The notes beneath the pieces are model-generated. The model was given only the letters and a program-made list of their open reading frames with translations, was not told the origin of the DNA and did not search any database. Made by a program: the position numbers and the translations under genes. A stretch of 16,135 nt of DNA from Sulfuricella sp. (lineage in GTDB: Bacteria > Pseudomonadota > Gammaproteobacteria > Burkholderiales > Sulfuricellaceae), in the NCBI GenBank assembly GCA_019911785.1, contig JAIOJM010000172.1, forward strand, positions 1 through 16,135, written 5' to 3'. Below are positions 1 to 7,298 of the stretch, one piece after another. Each line of letters opens with the position of its first letter. The first letter of the stretch is position 1.

Positions 1-2117
1 GGAGGCAGGCCGAGTGCCCATGCCGCTCCGGCCGCCGCCAGAACATTCTCGATCTGCAGCCCGGCAACTCCGGCATCGGCCAGCATGATGCCGGACACTT
101 CGACCAGCCGTACTGCTTCATTGCCGGTGGCGAGGTCTATGTATCCTTCGCGCACCAGCACCGTACGCCTCCCCTGTGCCAGGTGGTCAGCGATGGCCGG
201 AACATCGGGATTGGAGCCGAAGAAGATGACTTCGCCGTCACACAGCGGCGCCATTTCCACTGCCATCAGGTCGTTGCCGTTGAGCACCGCCACCCCGTCC
301 GGGAGTACCACGTCGACCTGGGTGCGCAGCACGTTGAACACCTGATCGGGTGTCTCGATGTAATATTTTCCGAAGTGCCTGGCCGGGTCGATATCGGTGA
401 CGACGCCGACCTGGCATCGGTCGTAGGCCAGCCCCTCGCTCAGTATCATGTCGCTGCCGTTCTCGAACACCGCTGCCTCGGCCACCCGGTTCAGCAGTAC
501 CTTGCGAGCGGCTGCCCAGGTCGCCCGGTTCCCTTTTTCAACCAGTCGTTGATCATGATAGAGGCCGTCGCTACACGCCAGACCCACGCGCCTGCCGCTG
601 AGGTGAAGCAGGTGAGCCACCAGCCGCGCGACCAGATTGGTCCCGTTGCTTCCGGTGATGCCGACTACGGGGATGCGGCCGTTCTCGCCTTCGGGAAACA
701 GGCTGTCGACGATGGCCCGGCCAATCGGGCGGGGCTCTCCGCTCGCCGGCTTGAGGTGCATGAGCAGGCCGGGGCCGGCGTTGACTTCGACGATCGCGCC
801 CCGCTGCTCGTCGAGGGGGCGCGAGATATCCTCGGCGACCAGGTCGACCCCCGCAATATCCAGTCCCACGATACGGGCAGCGAGACAGACGGTTGCCGCC
901 ACATCCGGATGGACGAGGTCGGTAACGTCGAAGGCGACGTTACCGTTGCGCTGGATCATCACTTCTTCGCCCAGCGGCGGTATGGCTTCGGGAGTAAAGC
1001 CCTGGCGCGTGATTTCGAACCGGACGGCCGGGTCTTGATCCACCAGAACCAGGTTGAGCGGGTAATCCTCGGTCGTGCCGCGCCGTGGATCGGTATTGAT
1101 CTGGGTATCGATGAGCTCGAGGATGGTCGAACGGCCATCGCCCACCACGGATGCGGACTCACCGCGAGCCGCCGCCGCCAGGCGTCCGCCCACGACCAGC
1201 AGCCGGTGTTCGTTGCCGCGCACGAAACGCTCGACAATGACGGCGCTGCCCTCGGGGAGCGCCAATTTGTAGGCGGCCTCGACCTCTTCGCGCGTCATCA
1301 GTTCGGTGGAGACGCCGCGGCCATGGTTGCCGTCGCGGGGTTTGACCACCACCGGAACGCCGATCTCCCCGGCGGCCTCCCACGCGTCCTCCGGGCTATC
1401 CACGATGCGTCCTTCGGGAACCGGCACGCCGCAAGCCTGGAGCAGGTTCTTGGTCAGATCCTTGTCGCTCGAAATGCTTTCGGCAATGGCGCTGGTCTGG
1501 TCGGTTTCGGCGGTCCAGATGCGGCGGCTGCGGGCGCCGTAGCCCAGTTGCACCAGGTTGCCTTCGGTCAGCCGGATAGCCGGAATGCGCCGATCCGAGG
1601 CTGCATCGACGATGCATGCCGTGCTCGGGCCGAGGCAAAGCGAATCGGCCAGATCGCGCAGGCGGGCAACCGTGGCGGGCATATCAAACGGGCGGTCCTC
1701 GATCGCCGCCATGACGAGATCGCGAGCCGCATACAGGCAGGCGCGGCTGACTTCTTCATGGCGCGACCGCACCACGACTTTATATACACCCCGCACCGAG
1801 GTGCTGCGCGCTTTCCCGAAACCGCTCTGCATGCCTGCCAGGTTCTGCAGCTCCAGGGTGACATGCTCGAGAATGTGTCCCGGCCAAGTGCCCTCGCGCA
1901 CCCGCTGCATGAAGCCGCCCCGCTCGCCGACACCGCAGCGGTGTTCGATCAGCGAGGGCAGCCATGACGACAGGCGCTCGTAGAAACCGGGGATGGTGTT
2001 GGAAGGCGAATCCTCCAGGTCTCCGATGTCAACCCATGCCTCGAGAACCGGGCGGTACGTCCAGATATTCGGCCCACGCAGGGGGACGATTTTGAGAAAT
2101 TCGATTTTCTTCTTCAT
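1..2117 (-). CDS. cphA: Cyanophycin synthetase-like protein (CphA'/CphA2-like, inactive Mur-ligase P-loop), partial
   Basis: Cyanophycin synthetases build the Asp-Arg storage polymer cyanophycin in the cytoplasm. ATG at 2117 gives 705 in-frame codons that run off the left edge without a stop. The N-domain (about residues 1-165) opens with LKIVPLRGPNIWTYRP, typical of bacterial CphA. The ATP-grasp domain (about 200-475) has KPRDGNHGRGV at 259-269, VERFVRGNEHRLLVVGG at 295-311 and EVNAGPGLLMH at 444-454. The Mur-ligase-like domain starts near 483, but its P-loop reads GITGSNGTN (486-494) where active enzymes have G-T-N-G-K-T/S. The nucleotide-binding Lys is Thr493 and the next Thr is Asn494. 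The frame is otherwise intact, so this looks like a specialised paralogue, not decay. Many non-cyanobacterial genomes carry tandem cphA genes, so a partner may lie beyond position 1. No good Shine-Dalgarno is seen at this start. Family assignment is firm; CphA' versus CphA2-like is inference. Confidence 0.93.
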   Translation of the reverse strand, partial: MKKKIEFLKIVPLRGPNIWTYRPVLEAWVDIGDLEDSPSNTIPGFYERLSSWLPSLIEHRCGVGERGGFMQRVREGTWPGHILEHVTLELQNLAGMQSGFGKARSTSVRGVYKVVVRSRHEEVSRACLYAARDLVMAAIEDRPFDMPATVARLRDLADSLCLGPSTACIVDAASDRRIPAIRLTEGNLVQLGYGARSRRIWTAETDQTSAIAESISSDKDLTKNLLQACGVPVPEGRIVDSPEDAWEAAGEIGVPVVVKPRDGNHGRGVSTELMTREEVEAAYKLALPEGSAVIVERFVRGNEHRLLVVGGRLAAAARGESASVVGDGRSTILELIDTQINTDPRRGTTEDYPLNLVLVDQDPAVRFEITRQGFTPEAIPPLGEEVMIQRNGNVAFDVTDLVHPDVAATVCLAARIVGLDIAGVDLVAEDISRPLDEQRGAIVEVNAGPGLLMHLKPASGEPRPIGRAIVDSLFPEGENGRIPVVGITGSNGTNLVARLVAHLLHLSGRRVGLACSDGLYHDQRLVEKGNRATWAAARKVLLNRVAEAAVFENGSDMILSEGLAYDRCQVGVVTDIDPARHFGKYYIETPDQVFNVLRTQVDVVLPDGVAVLNGNDLMAVEMAPLCDGEVIFFGSNPDVPAIADHLAQGRRTVLVREGYIDLATGNEAVRLVEVSGIMLADAGVAGLQIENVLAAAGAAWALGLP

Positions 2118-2246
2118 ACAATAATTAAAGGCATCTCAGTGGATCCAGCCATTGGCGGGCCGAGCGGCAGAGCCGACGTGTTTTTTTGGGAAACCCGGGA
2201 AGAATAGGGCGATTTGAGCATATTGCGTTGTTGCTCGCAACTAGTC

Positions 2247-2317
2247 TGTAGGTCGGCATTCATGCCGACATGTCGCCTAGAGGCGCCTACTTCTGGCGGG
2301 CTGAAGCCCGACCTACA
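2247..2317. repeat. REP/MITE-like palindromic element with three internal hairpins
   Basis: The ends are inverted repeats, TGTAGGTCGG at the left and CCGACCTACA (shifted by a few bases within the last hairpin) at the right. Inside are three perfect small hairpins. They are GTCGGCAT/ATGCCGAC with a 2-nt loop (2252-2269), CGCCT/AGGCG with a 2-nt loop (2274-2285), and CGGGCT/AGCCCG with a 2-nt loop (2297-2310). The overall shape is a three-leaf clover. GTAGGTCGGGCTTCAGCCCGAC-type repeats are, from memory, common between genes of Proteobacteria and are often moved by REP-associated transposases. No transposase is present here. Confidence 0.8.
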
Positions 2318-2427
2318 ATCTCTTGCGATATCTTGTTGGCTGGAAATATCAACGCGGTATGAGGCAATCCGTTTACCGCAGAGGGAAGAAGAGTTTTTGA
2401 AAATGGCCGTGTGTCGGGTGCTGTACT

Positions 2428-2444
2428 CTTGCTTTCAAGGCAAG
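2428..2444 (+). promoter_or_regulatory. Small hairpin upstream of the ABC gene
   Basis: CTTGC (2428-2432) pairs with GCAAG (2440-2444) around a 7-nt loop, 66 nt upstream of the GTG start. There is no T-run after it, so it is not a typical terminator. Whether it is transcribed is unknown. Confidence 0.3.
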
Positions 2445-2460
2445 TAAACTGCATTCCAGT

Positions 2461-2480
2461 GTGGCCCCCGGTGAGGCCAC
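2461..2480 (+). promoter_or_regulatory. Leader hairpin just upstream of the ABC gene start
   Basis: GTGGCC (2461-2466) and GGCCAC (2475-2480) form a perfect 6-bp GC-rich stem with an 8-nt loop, ending 30 nt before the GTG start. If transcribed it would sit in the 5' leader and could stabilise the RNA or affect initiation. It could equally be an operator-like inverted repeat. Confidence 0.35.
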
Positions 2481-2510
2481 GAACCCCAAGCAAAGAACCA
2501 AGGTAGATTT

Positions 2511-4817
2511 GTGAAAACCATCCCCTCTCTTCCCGTGCCAACTGGCAAGTCCTTGCCCGATGCCTGGCGCGCCGAGGTGGAATCTCAGCTGGCCAATGAA
2601 GAGGAGATCCTGGCGTGGCTGGAGGTTGATCTCGATGTGCGCCTGCATTTTACCCAGGGCCTGGTGGTCGTGACCGACCGCCGGTTGCTTGCCAGGGGGC
2701 TCGAAGAGGCGGCATGGCGAGACTGGGCTTACCGGAAAGGGCTAGTCCTCCAGCGTCACGATCATGCCGGGGTCGGAAGTCTGGAGCTGCACGACGATGA
2801 GGCGCGCCTCGCCTGCTGGCGCTACACCCTGGGACATAATACGGCGGCAATGCGGCTGGTCGAACACTTCGAGCAGCAACTTGCCAGCTTTCTCGTCGGG
2901 CATCCCGTCAGTCGTCAGGCAGAAACGGTCTGTCCCAACTGCAAGGCGCCGCTCCTGCCGGGTCAGGAAGAGTGCCCCATCTGCACCAGGGAAACTCATG
3001 TCCCGCCCTCGACGTGGACACTGTTCCGTCTGTGGCGTTTCGCCAAACCCTATAATGGACAGCTGCTTGCCGGTTTTCTGCTGACGCTGGCGTCCACTGC
3101 CGCCACCCTGGTGCCGCCTTACCTGACCATGCCCCTGATGGACAAGGTGCTGATTCCTTACCAGAACGGCGCCCCTATCGACTACGGCATGGTGGCACTC
3201 CTGCTCTCGGGGCTGCTTGGGGCTGCGCTGCTGGCGTGGAGCCTGGGCTGGGCGCGCACCTATATCCTCGCCCTGGCGAGCGAGCGCATCGGGGCCGACC
3301 TGCGCACGACCACCTACGAGCACTTGATGCGGCTCTCCCTGGAGTATTTCGGCGGCAAGCGCACCGGCGATCTGATGACCCGCGTCGGTTCCGAGACCGA
3401 CCGCATCTGCGTGTTCCTTTCGCTGCACCTGCTGGATTTCGCCACCGACGTGCTGATGATCCTCATGACCGCGGCGATCCTGTTCTCGATCAACCCCTGG
3501 CTGGCGCTGGTGACGTTGGTTCCGCTGCCCTTCATTGCCTGGATGATCCATGTGGTGCGCGACAAGCTGCGCACCGGTTTCGAGAAGATCGACCGGGTCT
3601 GGTCGGCAGTGACCAACGTGCTGGCCGATACCATTCCCGGCATCCGCGTGGTCAAGGCCTTCGCCCAGGAAAAGCGCGAAGCGGCGCGCTTCCGCGAGGC
3701 CAACCAGCACAACCTCGCGGTCAATGACCGGCTCAACAAGATATGGTCCCTGTTCACGCCTACCGTGACCCTGCTGACCGAAATCGGGCTGCTGGTGGTG
3801 TGGGCATTCGGCATCTGGCAGGTCTCGCGCAACGAGATCACCGTGGGTGTACTGGTCGCCTTCCTGGCCTACATCAGCCGCTTCTATACGCGGCTCGACT
3901 CGATGAGCCGCATCGTTTCGGTGACGCAGAAGGCCGCCGCCGGAGCAAAACGCATTTTCGATATTCTCGATCATGTGTCCAGCGTTCCGGAATCAACCAA
4001 CCCGGTTCACCTCGAGCAGGTGCGCGGGGGAATCGAGATTCGCGGCGCGGGTTTCCGCTATGGCAACCGCACCGTTATCCGGGGTGTCGACCTGACCATC
4101 GCCCCCGGCGAGATGATCGGCCTGGTGGGGCACAGCGGGTCGGGCAAGAGCACCCTGGCCAACCTGATTTGCCGCTTTTACGACGTATCCGAGGGTTCGA
4201 TCCGTCTGGATGGGGTGGATATCCGCTCCCTGCCGACATCTGAATACCGGCGCAACATCGGCCTGGTGCTGCAGGAGCCCTTCCTGTTCTTCGGCACCAT
4301 CGCCGATAACATCGCCTACGGCAAGCCTGACGCCACCCGGGCGGAAATCGTTGCCGCCGCCCGTGCCGCGCACGCCCACGAGTTCATCCTGCGCCTGCCG
4401 CAGGGATACGACTCCCTGGCCGGCGAGCGCGGCCAGGCCCTGTCGGGCGGCGAGCGCCAGCGCATCTCCATCGCCCGGGCGCTGCTCATCGACCCGCGCA
4501 TCCTGATCCTCGACGAAGCCACCTCGTCGGTCGATTCGACGACCGAGAAGGAAATCCAGAAAGCCCTGGACAACCTGGTTCAGGGACGGACCACCATCGC
4601 CATCGCGCACCGGCTTTCCACCCTGCGCCGTGCCGACCGGCTGGTGGTGCTGGATCGCGGGCAGGTGGTCGAGGTGGGCAACCACGACGAGCTGATGGCC
4701 CGCGAGGGCGCCTATTTCCGCCTCTATCAGGCGCAGGCGCGCAACGTGGATACCGACATGGACGACAAGGAACCGGATGTCGTGAACAAGGGAAAGCCGC
4801 ATGAAAAAGGCGATTGA
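2511..4817 (+). CDS. Cyanophycin metabolism-associated ABC transporter (permease-ATPase fusion with N-terminal extra domain)
   Basis: A 768-aa half-transporter of the ABC exporter type, expected in the inner membrane as a homodimer. The GTG start is chosen because an AAGG box lies just upstream and the N-terminal domain is complete from there. Residues 1-130 form an extra cytoplasmic domain containing LHFTQGLVVVTDRRLLAR (45-62), which resembles a bacterial PH-like fold. A zinc-ribbon-like motif follows with Cys141, Cys144, Cys155 and Cys158. Membrane segments lie at about 185-205, 226-246, 308-346 and 418-452. The ATPase has Walker A GHSGSGKST (540-548), Q-loop at 588, signature LSGGERQ (644-650), Walker B ILILDEA (664-670) and switch His700. 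All catalytic residues are present. It overlaps the DUF1854 gene by 17 nt. This pair is known to co-occur with cyanophycin synthetases, but substrate and direction are not established. Confidence 0.92.
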   Translation: MKTIPSLPVPTGKSLPDAWRAEVESQLANEEEILAWLEVDLDVRLHFTQGLVVVTDRRLLARGLEEAAWRDWAYRKGLVLQRHDHAGVGSLELHDDEARLACWRYTLGHNTAAMRLVEHFEQQLASFLVGHPVSRQAETVCPNCKAPLLPGQEECPICTRETHVPPSTWTLFRLWRFAKPYNGQLLAGFLLTLASTAATLVPPYLTMPLMDKVLIPYQNGAPIDYGMVALLLSGLLGAALLAWSLGWARTYILALASERIGADLRTTTYEHLMRLSLEYFGGKRTGDLMTRVGSETDRICVFLSLHLLDFATDVLMILMTAAILFSINPWLALVTLVPLPFIAWMIHVVRDKLRTGFEKIDRVWSAVTNVLADTIPGIRVVKAFAQEKREAARFREANQHNLAVNDRLNKIWSLFTPTVTLLTEIGLLVVWAFGIWQVSRNEITVGVLVAFLAYISRFYTRLDSMSRIVSVTQKAAAGAKRIFDILDHVSSVPESTNPVHLEQVRGGIEIRGAGFRYGNRTVIRGVDLTIAPGEMIGLVGHSGSGKSTLANLICRFYDVSEGSIRLDGVDIRSLPTSEYRRNIGLVLQEPFLFFGTIADNIAYGKPDATRAEIVAAARAAHAHEFILRLPQGYDSLAGERGQALSGGERQRISIARALLIDPRILILDEATSSVDSTTEKEIQKALDNLVQGRTTIAIAHRLSTLRRADRLVVLDRGQVVEVGNHDELMAREGAYFRLYQAQARNVDTDMDDKEPDVVNKGKPHEKGD

Positions 4818-5274
4818 TTTCCAGCTCACCCGCAATGCCTTCGGCAGGCTGGTCTTTACCGGCGCTGACGGCGAGGTTCATGATGGCGTGGTGCCCGTAC
4901 ACGCCTTTCCCATCGCCGCCCCCGCAGAGGGGATTTCACTGGTCACTGCCGACGGGCACGAACTGGCCTGGATCGATAGACTGGCGGATTTGCCGGACGA
5001 ATCGCGCGCCCTTCTGGAAGAGGAACTGGCGAGCCGGGAATTCATGCCGGAAATTCGCGCTATCCGCCGCGTTTCCAGCTTTGCCACGCCCAGCACCTGG
5101 CAGGTGGAAACCGACCGCGGCCCCACCTCTTTCATCCTCAAGGGGGAGGACGATATCCGCCGTCTTGCCGCGTCCACGCTGCTTATCGCCGATAGCAACG
5201 GGATCCATTTCCTGATCCGCGATCTGCAAACGCTGGACAAGTCCAGCCGCAAGCTGCTGGACCGGTTCCTTTAG
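4801..5274 (+). CDS. Cyanophycin metabolism-associated DUF1854 family protein
   Basis: A 157-aa soluble protein without signal peptide or membrane segment. The ATG lies inside the end of the ABC gene, with an AAGGGAAAG ribosome-binding site a few bases upstream. The two genes overlap by 17 nt in different frames, which suggests translational coupling and fixed stoichiometry. Recognisable features are an N-terminal beta-rich part (about 1-58, LVFTGADGEVHDGV at 17-30), an acidic helix (64-82), the conserved-looking segment EIRAIRRVSSFATPSTWQV (84-102), and a C-terminal RDLQTLDKSSRKLLDRFL (140-157). DUF1854 proteins are repeatedly paired with this type of ABC transporter near cyanophycin genes. 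A regulatory or adaptor role for the transporter is inference. Confidence 0.9.
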   Translation: MKKAIDFQLTRNAFGRLVFTGADGEVHDGVVPVHAFPIAAPAEGISLVTADGHELAWIDRLADLPDESRALLEEELASREFMPEIRAIRRVSSFATPSTWQVETDRGPTSFILKGEDDIRRLAASTLLIADSNGIHFLIRDLQTLDKSSRKLLDRFL

Positions 5275-5280
5275 CCCGAT

Positions 5281-6297
5281 ATGTGGGCACGTGTAACGAC
5301 TTTTCTTTTTGCTGCGCTGATGGTCTCGCCCGCGTGGTCGACCGAACCCGGAAAAACATCGCCGAAGGAGGTTGAGAACTGGCTGGGCATGAAGTTCGTT
5401 CTGGTTCCTTCCGGCGAGTTCATGATGGGGAGTGACGCGTCGGCCGAAGCGCTGGCAAAGGCGTATCCGCAATACGGCCGCGAGCGTTTCGTGGAACTGG
5501 TCGATGAAGCGCCGGTGCACAAGGTGCGCATCACCCGGCCGTTTTACATGGGGCAGCACGAGGTGACGGTCGGCCAATTCAGGAGGTTCGTGGAGGCGTC
5601 CGGCTACCAGCCGGAATCGGAGGCCGATGGCACCGGCGGATACGGCTACAATCCCGATTACGACCCCGAAAAATCGGAACGGGGTGATGCTTTCGAGGGG
5701 CGAAATCCGAAGTATTCGTGGCGCAACCCCGGCTTCAAGCAGGGGGACGATCATCCGGTGGTGAATGTCACCTGGAACGATGCCGTGGCGATGAGCAAGT
5801 GGCTCAGCGAGAAGGAGGGGAAAAAGTATCGCCTGCCGACCGAGGCCGAATGGGAATATGCCGCCCGTGCCGGCACCCGGACGCGCTACCACAGCGGCAA
5901 TGATCCGCAATCCTTGCTGAAGGTCGCGAACACCTTTGCCGCCGATACGATGATGCGCTGGCCGCAGTGGAAAGACTATGCGCTTGCGGGGAACGATGGC
6001 TTCGAGTTCACCGCCCCGGTGGGCAGTTTCGCGCCGAACGCGCTGGGCCTTTACGACATGCACGGCAACGCGTGGGAGTGGGTTGCGGACTGGTATGACG
6101 AGAATTATTACGCAAGGTCGCCGGGCGATGATCCCCCGGGTCCCGCATCGGGCAAGGTGCGCGTGCGCCGCGGCGGATCGTGGCATACCTGGTCGTTCTA
6201 TGCCCGCTCGTCGTACCGCAACTGGAATTCTCCGGAGACGCGCTACACGCTGGTCGGCATGCGTCTGTTACGCGAAGCCGATGCGGATGAGCGTTAG
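5281..6297 (+). CDS. Exported formylglycine-generating-enzyme-like (SUMF1 fold) protein lacking catalytic cysteines
   Basis: A 338-aa protein of the FGE-sulfatase/SUMF1 family. The N-terminus (1-20, MWARVTTFLFAALMVSPAWS) is a signal peptide with probable cleavage after AWS, which supports the ATG at 5281 despite no clear Shine-Dalgarno. The 6-nt gap to the DUF1854 stop suggests coupled translation. Family landmarks are FVLVPSGEFMMGS (39-51), EVTVGQFRRFV (94-104), HPVVNVTWNDA (158-168), YRLPTEAEWEYAARAGT (183-199), LGLYDMHGNAWEWVADW (255-271) and RRGGSWHTWSFYARSSYR (296-313). True FGEs have two cysteines in that last block; this protein has no cysteine anywhere, so it cannot use the FGE copper/cysteine chemistry. 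It is likely a periplasmic binding or structural SUMF1-fold protein. Its place next to the cyanophycin-linked pair may or may not reflect shared function. Confidence 0.9.
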   Translation: MWARVTTFLFAALMVSPAWSTEPGKTSPKEVENWLGMKFVLVPSGEFMMGSDASAEALAKAYPQYGRERFVELVDEAPVHKVRITRPFYMGQHEVTVGQFRRFVEASGYQPESEADGTGGYGYNPDYDPEKSERGDAFEGRNPKYSWRNPGFKQGDDHPVVNVTWNDAVAMSKWLSEKEGKKYRLPTEAEWEYAARAGTRTRYHSGNDPQSLLKVANTFAADTMMRWPQWKDYALAGNDGFEFTAPVGSFAPNALGLYDMHGNAWEWVADWYDENYYARSPGDDPPGPASGKVRVRRGGSWHTWSFYARSSYRNWNSPETRYTLVGMRLLREADADER

Positions 6298-6309
6298 GGA
6301 TGCCCATAA

Positions 6310-6337
6310 AAAAAGGCGGGGGAAACCCCGCCTTTTT
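6310..6337. terminator. Strong bidirectional Rho-independent terminator
   Basis: AAAAAGGCGGGG (6310-6321) pairs perfectly with CCCCGCCTTTTT (6326-6337) around a 4-nt loop. The A-tract and T-tract make it usable from both sides. It sits between the rightward SUMF1-like gene and the leftward Ala/Lys-rich gene, as expected for convergent genes. Confidence 0.93.
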
Positions 6338-6354
6338 CGTTTCTTGCGCCGGTA

Positions 6355-6612
6355 TTACTTGGCAGCAGGAGCGGCTTCCATTGCAGCGTCAGCTTTTTTG
6401 GCTTTAGCTTTTTTGGCTTTCGTGGATTTTTTGGCTTTCTTGGCGGGCTTGGCCGTTTCAGCCTTAGGAGCTTCGGCGGCAGCAGGAGCAGCAGCAGTAG
6501 CAGGGGTAGCAGGAGTAGCAGGAGCAGCAGGAGCAGCAGGAGCAGCAGCAGCAGCGGAGAAGGTAACAGCGGCGAAAGCAGCGGCGATCAGTGCGGACAG
6601 AATTTTGCTCAT
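6355..6612 (-). CDS. Small exported Ala/Pro/Lys-rich protein of unknown function
   Basis: An 85-aa protein. Residues 1-22 (MSKILSALIAAAFAAVTFSAAA) form a signal peptide. An Ala-Pro-Thr repeat linker (about 24-47) follows, then a strongly basic segment with repeated AKK units (about 55-74) and an Ala-rich end. There are no aromatic residues except in the signal peptide and no cysteine. AAAAGGAACC a few bases before the ATG supplies the ribosome-binding site. The mature protein would be an unstructured polycation in the periplasm or outside the cell. Acid-shock-type (Asr-like) and histone-H1-like tails have similar composition, but similarity of composition is not homology. The coding DNA of the linker is a GCT/CCT near-repeat that could change length by slippage. 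Confidence 0.75.
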   Translation of the reverse strand: MSKILSALIAAAFAAVTFSAAAAAPAAPAAPATPATPATAAAPAAAEAPKAETAKPAKKAKKSTKAKKAKAKKADAAMEAAPAAK

Positions 6613-6728
6613 TTTTGGTTCCTTTTAACTGGTTAAGTTTCAAACTCAAGCGACACGATAGCGCGTCACAATCAATAACGACTGGTTTGTGGTGTGGTTG
6701 ACGGCAGGATACAAGTTATTTAGTTTGT

Positions 6729-7274
6729 TCAGGCGAGCGTGATTTCACGCCATTCGCCCTGAGCCAGGCCGGCGAGGGTCCAGTCGCCGATGCGGTATCG
6801 TATCAGGCGCAGGGTGGGGAATCCGACCTTCGCCGTCATGCGCCGCACCTGCCGGTTCTTGCCTTCGCGGATGACGAGTTCGATCCAGCGGGTGGGAATC
6901 TGCTTGCGGAAGCGGACTGGCGGCGTGCGGGGCCACAAGCACGGGGGCTCATCGATGAGGCGCGCCTCGGCTGGCCGGGTGATGAAGTCGCCCAGATCCA
7001 CCCCCCGGCGCAGGTTTTCCAGCGCTGCTTCGTCAGGAATGCCCTCTACCTGAGCCCAGTAGGTTTTAGGCAATTTGTGGCGGGGGTCGCTGATGCGGTG
7101 TTGCAACCGGCCGTCATCGGTTAAAATGAGCAGCCCCTCGCTGTCGGTATCCAGGCGTCCAGCCGGATAAACGCCGGGCAGGGGAATGAATTCTTTCAGC
7201 GTGGCATGCTTGCCGTCGCTGCTGAATTGGGTGATGACGCCGTAGGGCTTGTTGAACAGGATAAGTCGGCTCAT
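6729..7274 (-). CDS. rluE: 23S rRNA pseudouridine synthase RluE
   Basis: Expected to convert a uridine in 23S rRNA (U2457 in E. coli) to pseudouridine. The 181-aa protein starts [13 protein letters not shown] and carries the catalytic block [19 protein letters not shown] (37-55) with Asp42 as nucleophile. Later blocks are AQVEGIP (74-80), [20 protein letters not shown] (100-119), and the C-terminal [20 protein letters not shown] (138-157), all close to E. coli RluE. It lacks the S4 domain of RsuA/RluB, as RluE does. The same divergent rluE-icd order exists in E. coli, supporting the symbol. No Shine-Dalgarno precedes the ATG. A second in-frame ATG lies 9 nt upstream at 7283. The open frame continues far upstream, but that is antisense to icd. 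Confidence 0.92.
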   Translation of the reverse strand: MSRLILFNKPYGVITQFSSDGKHATLKEFIPLPGVYPAGRLDTDSEGLLILTDDGRLQHRISDPRHKLPKTYWAQVEGIPDEAALENLRRGVDLGDFITRPAEARLIDEPPCLWPRTPPVRFRKQIPTRWIELVIREGKNRQVRRMTAKVGFPTLRLIRYRIGDWTLAGLAQGEWREITLA

Positions 7275-7281
7275 GGAAAAC

Positions 7282-7287
7282 ATTATA
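7282..7287 (-). promoter_or_regulatory. Candidate -10 box for rluE (TATAAT)
   Basis: On the minus strand a perfect TATAAT lies 7 nt before the rluE ATG. A transcript starting at normal distance would begin at or next to that ATG, giving a leaderless mRNA, which fits the absence of a Shine-Dalgarno. The -35 region at 17-bp spacing (TTTTTG) is poor, so this is a candidate only. Confidence 0.4.
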
Positions 7288-7298
7288 CTGGAGCAAAC

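Larger units (their letters stand above)
2118..2510. other. Divergent intergenic region between cphA and the ABC/DUF1854 cluster
   Basis: These 393 bp separate the divergent start codons, so promoters for both directions should lie here. Visible content is a cloverleaf-like repeat at 2247-2317, a weak 4-bp hairpin followed by seven T at 2165-2187, and two hairpins close to the ABC start at 2428-2444 and 2461-2480. I could not assign -35/-10 boxes with confidence. The short open frames here span the repeat, have no family resemblance and are not called. Confidence 0.6.

Noticed and set aside
183..1967. 594-codon rightward open frame
   Set aside because: It is exactly antisense to the cyanophycin synthetase, whose motifs are unmistakable on the minus strand. 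The rightward translation shows no family features.
2165..2187. Possible rightward terminator (CGGC/GCCG stem, then seven T)
   Set aside because: The stem is only 4 bp, 5 nt separate it from the T-run, and no rightward gene ends there.
2742..3974. 410-codon leftward open frame inside the ABC gene
   Set aside because: It is a shadow of the GC-rich ABC transporter, with a His/Gln/Arg-rich composition typical of antisense frames. The leftward frame at 3993-4835 is rejected for the same reason.
5281..6297. Active formylglycine-generating enzyme or sulfatase maturase
   Set aside because: There is no cysteine in the protein and no sulfatase gene in the window.
7206..7298. Upstream start of icd adding 31 residues
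   Set aside because: These codons are antisense to the rluE 5' end, and GGAG at 7290-7293 fits ATG 7299/7302.
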